Shown: piece by piece, positions 37,207 to 46,119 of the stretch | Position numbering within the stretch: the stretch's first letter is position 1 | How the letters are laid out: each line of letters begins with the position of its first letter | From: Peribacillus frigoritolerans | GTDB taxonomy: Bacteria; Bacillota; Bacilli; Bacillales; DSM-1321 | Direction of reading: 5' to 3' | Assembly (NCBI RefSeq): GCF_001636405.1 | Contig: NZ_KV440950.1 | Span: 3,762,778 to 3,826,777, forward strand | DNA: 64,000 nucleotides | Notes under the pieces: generated by a model | What the model was told of the DNA's origin: nothing | The model's input: only the letters and a program-made list of their open reading frames with translations | Databases searched by the model: none | Made by a program: the position numbers and the translations under genes

Positions 37207-37460
37207 TATAAACAGTACAACTTTTTTTCTAATCCACAATTTCGATTCTTTCCGCAGTTAAAACATTAACCGATAAAACTTAGCAACTTTCATTCTCTTT
37301 TCATTGGTATATTCCTCAAAACCTTTGCCCTTTTTAAGACATTAAAAACCCCTCAAGATAGTAGTTGTAACATCGTTTGTTCGTGATCTTGTTACACTGC
37401 CTACCTTAAGGGGATAATATGACTAGAAAATCCAAGTAGTCTAACTCTCTCGTGTCTATC

Positions 37461-38660
37461 TTAGTCCATATTGATTTGAACTTGCCCAAAACTTTCGAAC
37501 TTCTTATTAAAATCACTTGAAGTAAGGTCAGATATATGAACACCAGTATTCTTTGTTGTATGAATAAAGCGACCATCCCCTAGATAAATACCGACGTGGG
37601 TTATCTCTTGACTTAAGTCTGTATCTCTAAAAAATACTAAGTCGCCTGCCTTTGGATCTTTGAGTTTCGGCAGCAAGGAATAGTAGTCCGCTGCCGAACC
37701 CCGTTTAAGGGAAATGCCCTGCTCCTTCATGGCCCAATAGATAAAACCGCTGCAATCCATTCCAATCATCGGATCATATTCTCCGAAAACATAGGTAAAT
37801 CCACGTAAAGTATAAGCATACTTTATGACATCATAAGCTTTATCATAGGAAGCCTCTTGATTTGCATAAAATGGATACAAGGGACTGCTGTATATTTGAA
37901 GATACTGTCCCTGCATCAAGCTATCAGTCGGTAACGCGTTACGTTTTTTGATTGTATCCACCGATACACCGTAATTATCCGAGATACTTTTAAGTGTTTC
38001 ATTATTTTGAACGACATGCTCTCCTTTTGGTGTATACGTTTTATACTCGGCTTGGTATTGTGCAAAATATTTTTCCATGGTAGATCTCACCTGAACTGTC
38101 TCCGCTCCGTATCCAGAATTAACGAACTGATTTCCCCCCAGATAGATCCCTGCGGTCACGACTTTTGAACTCCCCTTTTCCAGAAAAAATATAACATCTC
38201 CAGCCTTAGGAGTATTTGTATCCATTCCTTGCTTATAATAGCCTTCAACTGACAAACGGTCGATAGGCACCTTTTGCCGGGAGAGTACCCAATGAATCAA
38301 TCCGCTAGAATCAAACCCTTTGGTAGGTGTCTCTTGTCCAGCCGTTTTTTTAAATCCTGTAAAGGTTTTCGCGTAATTCCCAATTTGTTTCCCTCTCTCT
38401 GACCACTGATAGTTCGAAGGAGTATAAGCAGTCTGTATGGTTAACTTCTGGCCAATATATAACTTACCATCCGGTAAACCATTCATATCCATTAATTGCT
38501 CTGTCGATATATCATAGATCGCTGCAATCGATTCTACCGTTTCTTGAGAGGATACAGTATGCACTGGATCTGCTGCTTCAACTTTTAAGCCAGATAAAAA
38601 AGTAAAACTAGCCATGCCTAGTAATAAAAACAACATACTACCTAATATTCTTTTCGCCAT
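37461..38660 (-). CDS. Secreted cell-wall hydrolase: (LysM-NlpC/P60)x2, first catalytic domain degenerate
   Basis: 399 residues. A signal peptide ends around VEAADP (residue 31). LysM at ~33-77, an NlpC/P60-like domain at ~85-205, a second LysM at ~214-257 and a second NlpC/P60 domain at ~268-395. The second domain has the full triad: Cys303 (MDCSGFIYW), His355 (THVGIYLG) and His367 (FIHT). In the first, the matching residues are Ser118 (FDSSGLIHW), Thr169 and Asn181, so it should be catalytically dead. Expected role: gamma-D-Glu-diaminoacyl endopeptidase. Start follows AAGGAAGG. Confidence 0.9.
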   Translation of the reverse strand: MAKRILGSMLFLLLGMASFTFLSGLKVEAADPVHTVSSQETVESIAAIYDISTEQLMDMNGLPDGKLYIGQKLTIQTAYTPSNYQWSERGKQIGNYAKTFTGFKKTAGQETPTKGFDSSGLIHWVLSRQKVPIDRLSVEGYYKQGMDTNTPKAGDVIFFLEKGSSKVVTAGIYLGGNQFVNSGYGAETVQVRSTMEKYFAQYQAEYKTYTPKGEHVVQNNETLKSISDNYGVSVDTIKKRNALPTDSLMQGQYLQIYSSPLYPFYANQEASYDKAYDVIKYAYTLRGFTYVFGEYDPMIGMDCSGFIYWAMKEQGISLKRGSAADYYSLLPKLKDPKAGDLVFFRDTDLSQEITHVGIYLGDGRFIHTTKNTGVHISDLTSSDFNKKFESFGQVQINMD

Positions 38661-38937
38661 ATAACCCTTCCTTTATCATACAGATTTTGTTCCTTCCTAT
38701 TGAAATTATGTAATAAAATATCAACTGTATAACTTTAACATAAAAATACTATTAATTGGATTAACTTCCACTTTCATCATTGAACTAACCTTCTCTTTTG
38801 TTTCTCTTTTGCGATATTAATATAAGGCCATTTTGTAAAAAAATGCCCCTTCGTAAAAGTGTCTTTTACGAATACGCTATTAAGCTAATTATAGGATCAT
38901 CAATAAAAATGATATGACGCAAAATACAAAAAACTCA
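38661..38937. other. Upstream region of the hydrolase
   Basis: AT-rich, no ORF with RBS. Probably contains the promoter for the minus-strand hydrolase; no convincing -35/-10 pair stands out. Confidence 0.25.
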
Positions 38938-38961
38938 GTTCCAAAGTAAGAAAGAACTGAG

Positions 38962-39197
38962 TTCAGACTGTAGACGAACTCGCTGAAGAACAAGTTTGTC
39001 TCATTTTATTTAGGTGTATAAAACCTTGAACGTCGCTTGGAACATAGGGCACTCGTTTTTCGCGGGCGGGCCGCCCTCGGTGCTTTCGCGCCTATGGGGT
39101 CTCCCCTCGACGTGCTTTTCCCGCAGGAGTCTCCCACACACGCTCCAATCAACTCTGTTTTGAATTTTAGATACCCCCCTTTTTTCTACAAACTCCT
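38962..39197. mobile_element. MITE-like GC-rich repeat with IS1182-type ends (copy A)
   Basis: Ends TTCAGACTGTAGACGAACTCG and, at the right, TTTTTTCTACAAACTC, match the termini of the IS1182-like relic at 50514-51544. Inside is a ~120-bp GC-rich palindromic segment (CGGGCGGGCCGCCCTCGG, TTTTCCCGCAGGAG) also found in copies B, D and E. It interrupts a hairpin: AACTCAGTTC..GAACTGAGTT on the left and CTGAGTTTTT on the right. Confidence 0.7.
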
Positions 39198-39259
39198 GAG
39201 TTTTTAATTATTTTCTTCACTCTTATATTTTGTAAAGTTATGAGTGAATAACTTTATCT

Positions 39260-39769
39260 CTAACTGTGCATAGTTACTTCTTTTTCCTTTTTTCTAAATA
39301 TTTGTTTTCTTAGGAATGGGATTATCCAATGATCTAAACCTATTCTCGCTGCATTAAAGCCTGCAACAAGGATAAATATTTCAATTAAAACCATCTGTGG
39401 GTTTGTACTCGTTGCTCCAGAGAACATGTAGGAAAAGTTCATTAGCACTCCCATTAATACAGCAAAAGTTGTAAAAGTTCCTAAAAGTAATCCAAGTCCG
39501 ACTAAAAATTCACCCCATGGAACTAGAATATTGAATATCCCTACATTTGGTAATGCAAAGTCACCTAAAAAGTCAGCCCACCAAGATTGAACAGATGGAT
39601 GTTCACCAGTTACTTTTCCTATTGCACCTGTAATGAATCCAGATGCATCAAATTTCCCACTAGTTATTTTACTCCACCCTGCATTCAACCACTGCCACCC
39701 TATAAATATACGAAGTATTGTCAGCATAAATGACGCGTAAACATTTTCTCTTATAAACTTAACAAACAT
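39260..39769 (-). CDS. DoxX-family membrane protein
   Basis: 169 residues with four membrane segments: SFMLTILRIFIGWQWLNAGW, then a loop, VPWGEFLVGLGLLLGTFTTF, the third around VLMGVLMNFSYMFSG, and EIFILVAGFNAARIG. The charge/Gly pattern (RIFIGWQWLNAGWSKI, GEFLVGLGLL) is that of DoxX. Members are linked to redox or thiosulfate processes, but the function here is unknown. AAGGAGG precedes the start. Its terminator region has been invaded by the repeat element at 38962-39197. Confidence 0.85.
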   Translation of the reverse strand: MFVKFIRENVYASFMLTILRIFIGWQWLNAGWSKITSGKFDASGFITGAIGKVTGEHPSVQSWWADFLGDFALPNVGIFNILVPWGEFLVGLGLLLGTFTTFAVLMGVLMNFSYMFSGATSTNPQMVLIEIFILVAGFNAARIGLDHWIIPFLRKQIFRKKEKEVTMHS

Positions 39770-40049
39770 TATTAAATCCTCCTTAAAAATAAGTAGTTAT
39801 ACTGGCTAACAACAATTTTCACAAGGCTATTAAATTATCTTAGTCGTATCTGTTCAAAAAGATAATCCGTAAAAATTTTTTCAGTATTTTTGTAAGCTCC
39901 ATTGCTAAAAAATACCCTTGTTTTTTATCTCTTGAAATTTCTCCAACTACCCCATTTGCAAACCTTTAAATGCTCATTCTTTTTCTTTTTTTTAAATAAA
40001 CCTAGATGGGGGTACGTTCCGAGAAATACAGATCCAAAACAGTAATTAG

Positions 40050-40315
40050 AAAACCTCATTCAATATTGCTTCTTGCGGGACATATGGAACAGATTTTCTG
40101 AGCTCGTTAATACTTTTTCCGGATATTTGAATATTGACTTATCCTTCGGGATTAAGTTTAACAAAACTATTAATAATGTTTATTTCCCTTCCCCATTTGG
40201 ACCGATAACCCCAACCAATTCACCTTGGTTTACCGCTTCATTACCATGTTAGGATACAAACAAACTCTTAGCGGGAAGTGCGGAATTCATTGCAAACATC
40301 TCCTTCGTAAATAAT
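40050..40315 (-). pseudogene. N-terminal remnant of an ABC transporter ATPase
   Basis: From about 40315 the minus strand reads MNSALPAKSLFVS, stop, HGNEAVNQGELVGVIGPNGEGK (Walker A region), then after frame changes ELRKS and VPYVPQEAILNE (Q-loop). The rest is gone. It resembles metal-type ABC ATPases. Several stops and frameshifts. Confidence 0.65.
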
Positions 40316-40800
40316 TTTTCGATAAACTAATAATGTTTACCAAAGGCAACATCGATCCAAAAAAATAAAGTGGTTATCTACCACACTTCACTTTAACGGC
40401 ATTATATGCACTAAGGTAAAAAAGTTTCCCTAAGGAAAATTTTAATCTGAAGGTAAAACCTTGTCAATCAAAATGGAGCCATTACTAGCCTTATCTTCGG
40501 GATGGCTGGGTGTACGTTAGCTTAAGAAAAACGTTTAAATATGAACGCTCCATTTCTGCTTCTTATATATAACAGGTTTTTCACTTGGTAACGTGACAGT
40601 TATTCACTTTATTAATTCTAACAATAGTAAAGTAGTGAACTTGCCCTAATTTCGAGGCTTTGCTCATAAGAAACAAAAATACCTAATAATGTGACTAAAT
40701 AAAATTAATCTAATCTAGTTTAATTTATTCTTTTTTCTCAAAACCAGGCTAATCTAAACTAGTAAAGATATTAGCATACGTCCATATACTATTTTAAATG
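40316..40800. other. Gene-free stretch
   Basis: No RBS-linked ORF; AT-rich with short imperfect repeats (AGTGAACTTG, CTAATCTAAACTAG). Nothing that I can name. Confidence 0.25.
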
Positions 40801-40809
40801 GGTAGGAAA

Positions 40810-40947
40810 ATGGTGTATAGAGCTACTGTAAGATACCCGGACGTATATAAAAAATTATATAGAGAATATCTATAAAGCGACCAATCTAGATCGTAATCAA
40901 ATTATCCGTTTGGCCTTATTTATCGCTGCACATTCAAAAATGTAGAA
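40810..40947 (+). pseudogene. Small frameshifted gene, possibly a ribbon-helix-helix-like protein
   Basis: The plus strand reads MVYRATVRYPDVYKKLYREY, hits TAA, and continues one frame over as KATNLDRNQIIRLALFIAAH and a stop. The second part looks like a short DNA-binding repeat (RNQIIRLALFIAA). RBS GGTAGGAAA is present. One-base change suspected. Confidence 0.3.
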
Positions 40948-41198
40948 AAGTATCCTCCTTAATCATAAAAATTACTGAATTCCCTCTCCCCTGCAACTGC
41001 TTGTATCGTTTCTTCTTCCAAGGAAATGTTTTTAGCATTCCCCGGTATTTTTTTATAATATGCAAAAAAAAGAGCCCTCCAGCAGAGTTGAGTAATATAA
41101 CACCACTCATCTTACGGAAGAAGCTCAATTTCATATGCAATTATCACATCTAACGATTTGCCTGATTGATAGAACCAGCTATTAACCCTTACACGGTT

Positions 41199-41942
41199 TT
41201 ATACGGCCGTATAACCGCCGTCGACAATTAGGCTAGTGCCAGTAACAAATGATGCATCTTCACTTGCAAGGAAGAGAACGGCTTTAGCCACTTCTTCCGC
41301 TCTGCCTAAACGGCCGATTGGATGTAAATCGATCAAACCTTGTCTAATTTCACCTTGTGCTTCGGCAATAAGTGGTGTATCTATATATCCAGGGCAAACT
41401 GCATTGACACGAATGCCATCTTTCGCATAAGTCGCACCTAATGTTTGTGTCAATAGTTTGACACCGCCCTTTGCAGCAGAATAGGCTGTTACCCCCGGTT
41501 TCCCTGCATGGCTATGGATGGAGCCTGTATTGACAATGGCGCCGCCAGTAGATTGTTTTTGCATTTGCGCTATCGCATATTTATCGGATAGGAAGACACC
41601 GGATAAATTAATATCAATCGTTTTTTGCCATTGCTCGTAGCTTAACTCATGAATGTTTCCGTCTCTTGCAATTCCTGCGTTTGCGAACATGATATCCAGT
41701 TTTCCATATTTGTTAACCGTCTCTTCGATCATATTCTTTACGTCATTTTCATTCGTCACGTCAGTTTTAACAAAAAAGGTATCATACCCGTTTCCATTTA
41801 ACTCTTCTGACACCGCTTGTCCATGATCAGCAAAATCGGCAATGACCACTTTTGCTCCTTCTTCTGCAAATAATTTAGCCGTACTTGCTCCAATCCCGCT
41901 TGCTCCCCCTGTTACGATTGCCACTTTATTTTCTAATCTCAT
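41199..41942 (-). CDS. SDR-family NAD(P)-dependent oxidoreductase
   Basis: 247 residues, classical SDR. Cofactor motif TGGASGIG at the N-terminus, NAG in FANAGIARDG, catalytic Ser in NTGSIHSHAG, Tyr-x-x-x-Lys in YSAAKGGVK, and PGYIDTPL. Asp at the end of beta-2 (IADFADHG) favours NAD+. AAGGAG precedes the start. A decayed paralogue follows immediately upstream (41995-42386), so this may be the survivor of a duplicated pair. Substrate unknown. Confidence 0.9.
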   Translation of the reverse strand: MRLENKVAIVTGGASGIGASTAKLFAEEGAKVVIADFADHGQAVSEELNGNGYDTFFVKTDVTNENDVKNMIEETVNKYGKLDIMFANAGIARDGNIHELSYEQWQKTIDINLSGVFLSDKYAIAQMQKQSTGGAIVNTGSIHSHAGKPGVTAYSAAKGGVKLLTQTLGATYAKDGIRVNAVCPGYIDTPLIAEAQGEIRQGLIDLHPIGRLGRAEEVAKAVLFLASEDASFVTGTSLIVDGGYTAV

Positions 41943-41994
41943 ATCTAAACACTCCTTAGTTTTTAGTTTCTACTACCCGCTAGAAAGTCAGGTT

Positions 41995-42390
41995 TTAGCG
42001 AGCAGTCGCTCCGCCGTCCATCACAAATTCAGTACCCGTCGTATAGGAAGATTCGTCCGAGGCAATGAAAAGCACTGTATTTCGCCACATGATTGACGCT
42101 GCCCAGATGTCCCAATGGGAATTCTTTACCCAATTCGTCTTTTGAACTGCCCGTTTGTTCAGAAGCATAGTCCGCCATCCCGGTATCGATATATCCTGGA
42201 TGAATCGAGCTTACACGTACCCCTTTTGAAGCATACTCGGGTGGCAGCATCTTTAGTCATTGTCCGGACCGCTCCCTTGCTTGCACCGTATAGTACATGA
42301 CCAGGGGCGCCAATCAAGCCTGCAATGGAGGAAGCGTTTATGACCGAACCTTTATTTTGTTTCGCCATCAGTTTAATGTGTTTCATTCAA
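41995..42390 (-). pseudogene. SDR-family oxidoreductase remnant with frameshifts
   Basis: The C-terminal two thirds of an SDR are readable in pieces: KQNKGSVINASSIAGLIGA, YGASKGAVRTMTKDAA (catalytic Tyr/Lys), then a frameshift, VRVSSIHPGYIDTGM, another break, and DESSYTTGTEFVMDGGATAR before the TAA at 41995. The N-terminal cofactor half is missing, replaced by an unrelated gene fragment beginning near 42390. Confidence 0.85.
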
Positions 42391-42950
42391 ACATTACTGG
42401 AATCATTTTTACTATTTTTTTCCGCTCCAAATATCGAGGACGTAAAAGACACATACGAAGAGCATTTGGATACTTGGCTACAATCACATTTACCCCTTTT
42501 AAATGAAAAGCATTTCAGCATGTTCCGATTGATCTTTGAAAAGTCCATCGTTACCTCATTGGTAAACCGAAACATGCCAAACCCTTTCCATCCTTATGTT
42601 CTTATTATCCAGTTTCTCTCATCTCATCCATAGCTATAACAAGTGGACAGGCGACGAACCGGAGCAACACCACAAATCCAAACAAGAGCATGCAGAACTT
42701 AAAAGACTGCAGCTACTGAACCAATTGGATGAACTTTTAATTATCTCAACTGGATTTAAGGATTTTGCTTTTATCCTAAAAAAATGTAAATTTGCTGGCT
42801 GAGGGTTATAACAATAAAACAATGGCCGAATTGCTGCAATTAAGCGAGCATACCGTTAGAGATTATGTAAGAAGTTTAATGACAAAGTTTAAAGCCAAGA
42901 ACCGTACACAGGCAGTGGTTTATGGTTTTCGGTTAGGCCTGTTGAAGTAA
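42391..42950 (+). pseudogene. LuxR/GerE-type regulator remnant with frameshifts
   Basis: The plus strand reads VKDTYEEHLDTWLQSHLPL, NPFHPYVLIIQF, then one frame over SYNKWTGDEPEQHHKSK and GFKDFAFILKK, and after another shift LQLSEHTVRDYVRSLMTKFK, AKNRTQAVVYGFRLGLLK. The last part is a GerE/LuxR helix-turn-helix. The 5' part is missing at the same junction where the SDR remnant ends, so a single deletion seems to have fused two divergent gene ends. Confidence 0.7.
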
Positions 42951-42978
42951 AATTATTACCTAATCTATAAAGAACCAT

Positions 42979-43012
42979 AAAAAGACCGAAAAATTTTATT
43001 CGGTCTTTTTAA
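42979..43012. terminator. Bidirectional terminator
   Basis: AAAAAGACCGAA and TTCGGTCTTTTT flank a short A/T loop; shared by terC-like gene and the regulator remnant. Confidence 0.85.
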
Positions 43013-43033
43013 AATTTTCAAAGAATATATACT

Positions 43034-43780
43034 TTATTTACCTTCACTTTTTTTCTCTGTTTTTCCAGATAAAAACCATCCGCCTATAGCGATAAGAAGC
43101 ATGACTGACCAAAAGATTATATTCCAAACCGGTCCTTCAACAAAATCGTGAGAGATAATGTGCACGGCTGGATGTGCAAGGGTATGCATTAGTAACTTAA
43201 CCCCTACCCAACCAACGATTAACATGGCTGCCGTTTCGAGGCTAGGTCGCTCCGTCAGTACCTTAACGAAGTATCCTGCCGCAAACCGGATGACGATTAA
43301 ACCTGCAATGGCCCCTAATAAAATAACAATGAATTTTGCCCCATCCATTCCTCCTATATCCCCCATTGGCGTATCTGGCAAGGCAATGACTAGAGCGACT
43401 GCAGCTAAAATGGAATCAATAGCAAAAGCAATATCAGCCAATGCAATTTGCGCAACGGTCATCCGGTAGCTTTTCCCTTTTTTTTCTTTTTCTCCGTGAT
43501 CCCTTTTTAATAAATGCTTTAATGAAATGAAAATCAGATATGCAGCCCCAATTGCTTGAACTTGCCAAACATGGAAAAGGTACGAAATGATGAAGATTGC
43601 ACCAATCCTAAATATAAAAGCCAAAAGCAACCCAATATTAATCGCTTTTTTTTGCTGTTCTTTTGGTAAATGCTTTGACATTATAGCTAAAACCAATGCA
43701 TTATCAGCAGATAATAAACCTTCTAAAAAAATTAGAATAATTAACACCCAGCCATATTCCAATAATAACGATAGTTCCAT
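43034..43780 (-). CDS. TerC-family membrane protein
   Basis: 248 residues with seven to eight membrane segments. Family signatures: LEGLLSADNALVLAIM (acidic residues in the membrane), AIGAAYLIFISLKHLL and DIAFAIDSILAAVAL. TerC proteins are implicated in manganese export to secreted metalloenzymes and in tellurite resistance. RBS GGGGGGTATC precedes the start. I looked for a yybP-ykoY riboswitch upstream and saw none. Confidence 0.9.
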   Translation of the reverse strand: MELSLLLEYGWVLIILIFLEGLLSADNALVLAIMSKHLPKEQQKKAINIGLLLAFIFRIGAIFIISYLFHVWQVQAIGAAYLIFISLKHLLKRDHGEKEKKGKSYRMTVAQIALADIAFAIDSILAAVALVIALPDTPMGDIGGMDGAKFIVILLGAIAGLIVIRFAAGYFVKVLTERPSLETAAMLIVGWVGVKLLMHTLAHPAVHIISHDFVEGPVWNIIFWSVMLLIAIGGWFLSGKTEKKSEGK

Positions 43781-43794
43781 GATACCCCCCTAAA

Positions 43795-44318
43795 AGCATG
43801 TAAAAGAATGCGTATATAACTTAAAACCCAACAACACTTTCTTCTCCAATATTGTCCCATCTTCTCTTCTTCCTTATTCAATCCTTCCGTCCAATTAGCT
43901 TACTCCCTATTTAAAGTAAAGCATCCATCAGCGCTATAATATTCTTTTATGCTTAGACTTCATTCCAATTGGGAAAAGTTAGGATTTATATCTTCGCACT
44001 CCAAAAAGCTCCAACTCAATTCCTATTCTGCCATTAAATGATATTTCTGTAAAATGTTTTTATGTTGTTCCTGCGTCTGTAATTGTACGGAGTATTCGTA
44101 ATAAAAACATAGTCACTTTCATTTGACTCAATATTTAAAATGTTAATAATCCCCATCTCTACATACAAGCTTAATTAAAAAGAGAGCTACCGCGGCGGAT
44201 AATATGGAAAGGTAAACATCATTGTTCCTTATATGATTTAGTTGCAATATTAATCAAATGAATAAAATCAAGGATTTCCCTAAATAATAGGAAGACTAAT
44301 TAACAGGGAGGGATTTAT
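43795..44318. other. Gene-free region between the TerC gene and sspH
   Basis: No ORF with an RBS. It should hold the leftward promoter for the TerC gene and the rightward forespore-type promoter for sspH; neither is clear enough to place. Confidence 0.3.
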
Positions 44319-44498
44319 ATGGATGCTAAGCGTGTAAAGCAGATTCTTTCGTCTTCATCTGACATTGAGGTTAGATATAATGGCACTTCAGTTTGGATTG
44401 ATAATTTAAATGAAGATGGAAGAACAGCTACAGTACATCTAAGAGGACCATTAGAGGAAAGATCAGACGTAGCAATAGACGAACTTAAAGAAATATAA
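44319..44498 (+). CDS. sspH: Small acid-soluble spore protein, H type
   Basis: 59 residues: MDAKRVKQILSSSSDIEV, then YNGTSVWIDNLNED, TATVHLRG and ending DELKEI. This is the compact SspH family, made in the forespore. AGGGAGG precedes the ATG. Monocistronic: a hairpin CTCCTCTT..AAGAAGAG follows at 44513-44535 and directly abuts repeat copy B. Its presence is the clearest sign that the host forms endospores. Confidence 0.93.
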   Translation: MDAKRVKQILSSSSDIEVRYNGTSVWIDNLNEDGRTATVHLRGPLEERSDVAIDELKEI

Positions 44499-44535
44499 TA
44501 TCCATTAAAATAAGCTCCTCTTTAATAAGAAGAGC

Positions 44536-44715
44536 AGTTTGTCTACAGTAAATTAAGGATTTGTCCAAATTGTACGTTGATCTACTCTCCAGGCATTCGC
44601 TTTCCGCGGGCGTTCCGGGAAGCCTCCTCGGCGCCTTTGCGCCTGTGGGGTCTCCCCCTGGACTTGCTTTTCCCGCAGGAGCCTCACACACCCGCTCCCC
44701 TTACTTGTTTTGACC
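44536..44715. mobile_element. GC-rich repeat with IS1182-type end (copy B)
   Basis: Starts AGTTTGTCTACAGTAAATT right after the sspH terminator stem and contains the GC-rich core (TTTCCGCGGGCGTTCCGGG, GTGGGGTCTCCCCCTGG, TTTTCCCGCAGGAGCC, CCCGCTCC). The right end is less well defined. Confidence 0.65.
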
Positions 44716-44744
44716 TTACCCCTCGTATTAAAAAGTTCCTTTGC

Positions 44745-45515
44745 TCATTTCAACCTTAATTTTTGACCGATATAAATTTTGTCTGGGTCTTTAATTCCGT
44801 TTAGACTGACAAGCGATTTTACGGTTGTTTTATGTTTTTTTGCAATGAAGCTAAGTGTGTCGCCTTTTGTTACAGTATAAGTTGAGGTTGTTTCAGTTTT
44901 AAATGCACGTGGTTCGTCAGTCCTAAAAGTATTTATGGTATTTGTAAAATCCCTATAGGCTATATTCAAATCCACCTTTGTGCTGATCCCACTTACCTTA
45001 CCTGAATCGGAATGCTGCCAAATGTCCGTGCTGCGTCCCAACGTCCTGTTGTATCTTGCAATCCAAAAAGCGTAATTCTTCAACCTTGATTCCTCTAAAT
45101 CATTTTCGAGAAAATATTTACCAGTATACAGCATAGCCGTGTAGCCAGCTTTTTCAATAGCTGCTAAAAAAGCGATTGCGGCATCGGTGAGCTTTTTTTT
45201 ATTTGCCTTTTTTTTATTTTCCTCAAGATCAAGAACAACAGGGTAATTTAAAGCAAACGAGCTGATTGAATCTAAAAAATAAGCAGCCTCAGCCTTTGCT
45301 TCTGCAGCAGTTGCAAACTTTGCATAATGATAGGCCCCGACTTTCAATCCCGCTGCCAATGCTAGTGGTGCATTTTCTTTGAAATAGCATAACTTAGAAT
45401 AACTCGTTCCCTCTGTTGCTTTAATGAATACGAACTTCACGCCTGCCTTTGCAACTTCCCCCCAATTTATAGTACCTTGCCAATGTGAAACATCGATTCC
45501 CTTGATATATTCCAT
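44745..45515 (-). CDS. GH25 lysozyme with C-terminal LysM
   Basis: 256 residues. The GH25 domain covers ~1-200: [16 protein letters not shown] (first catalytic Asp), [21 protein letters not shown] (catalytic Asp/Glu) and [19 protein letters not shown] LysM ([16 protein letters not shown]) ends the protein. No signal peptide is visible, as in phage or spore/mother-cell lysozymes. AAGGAGG precedes the ATG. Expected action: cleavage of the MurNAc-GlcNAc bond. Confidence 0.92.
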   Translation of the reverse strand: MEYIKGIDVSHWQGTINWGEVAKAGVKFVFIKATEGTSYSKLCYFKENAPLALAAGLKVGAYHYAKFATAAEAKAEAAYFLDSISSFALNYPVVLDLEENKKKANKKKLTDAAIAFLAAIEKAGYTAMLYTGKYFLENDLEESRLKNYAFWIARYNRTLGRSTDIWQHSDSGKVSGISTKVDLNIAYRDFTNTINTFRTDEPRAFKTETTSTYTVTKGDTLSFIAKKHKTTVKSLVSLNGIKDPDKIYIGQKLRLK

Positions 45516-45681
45516 ATTAAAGTCCTCCTTAAGGAAATAACCCTATGGGGGTAAATGCTTTATGATCTTAACATATCCCTTATAAAAACATCATATAGTG
45601 AAAACTGCAGTCTGGTTGCCCACTGCCCACCTTATAATAAGATATTTGATTGGGTTAAAACAATTTTAAATCTTTAAATTT

Positions 45682-45815
45682 GGCTCTTTTCGTAAAGATT
45701 GTTGTTTTTAAAACGAAACTATTTAAGGTTGATTGGAGCGGAAGCGAGCATCTGGAGGGGAAATTAACCACACCTCACTACTTGGTAAATAGCAACAAAG
45801 TATGTTAAAACAGCC
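45682..45815 (+). mobile_element. GC-rich repeat, internally deleted (copy C), upstream of vmlR
   Basis: Begins GGCTCTTTTCGTAAAG and ends GTTAAAACAGCC, like copy D at 47839-48056, and in the same orientation. About 84 bp of the GC-rich core are missing between GAGCGGAAG and CGAGCATCTGG. In copy D the same junction sequences, GCGGAAgtGCGAG and GCGGAAaGCGAG, flank the core, so the deletion fits recombination between short repeats. Confidence 0.75.
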
Positions 45816-45855
45816 TTAAATTCAGATTGAAAGCAAAGTAATATGCTGTTTCCTT

Positions 45856-45885
45856 TTGTTTTCAAAGATTATTTTATGCTATACT
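45856..45885 (+). promoter_or_regulatory. SigA-type promoter of vmlR
   Basis: TTGTTT (-35) and TATACT (-10) separated by 18 bp; transcription would begin near 45892, just before the leader ORF. Confidence 0.6.
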
Positions 45886-45907
45886 GATTTTATTAATATC
45901 AGAAGGG

Positions 45908-45925
45908 ATGATGGGTGGCCGATGA
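45908..45925 (+). CDS. Leader peptide ORF (5 codons) of vmlR
   Basis: ATG ATG GGT GGC CGA TGA, giving M-M-G-G-R. AGAAGGG overlaps closely and would best serve the second ATG. Leader peptides of this size precede antibiotic-inducible ABC-F genes, where drug-stalled ribosomes change folding of the following RNA. Its assignment rests on position, RBS and context. Confidence 0.5.
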   Translation: MMGGR

Positions 45926-45930
45926 TTAAC

Positions 45931-46089
45931 TAATCTTATTTTTAAAATTTGAAATCGCATATTTCAAATCATACAAAATAGGATTAGTCTGCCCATTTTC
46001 TATAAATTTTAGAGCTATCGTGAAAATAGCTCTTATTTGATAATGCACAGGTACGACTAATCCTTCCATATGAACTGGGAGGATTTTTT
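45931..46089 (+). promoter_or_regulatory. Transcription attenuator of vmlR
   Basis: Three hairpins can form: ACTAATCTTATTTT..AAAATAGGATTAGT (45929-45988), AGAGCTAT..ATAGCTCT (46011-46033) and the terminator AATCCTTCC..GGGAGGATT followed by TTTTC (46059-46089). TAATCCT of the first and GACTAATCCTTCC of the third share sequence (GACTAATCC, TAATCCTATT), so alternative pairings are possible. Drug-dependent antitermination ahead of vmlR is the likely logic. Confidence 0.7.
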
Positions 46090-46119
46090 CATTCTCCCTT
46101 AAAGAGAGGGATGGATTAT

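Noticed and set aside
43781-43960. yybP-ykoY (Mn2+) riboswitch before the TerC-family gene
   Set aside because: The conserved motifs of that riboswitch are not present on the minus strand upstream of the start.
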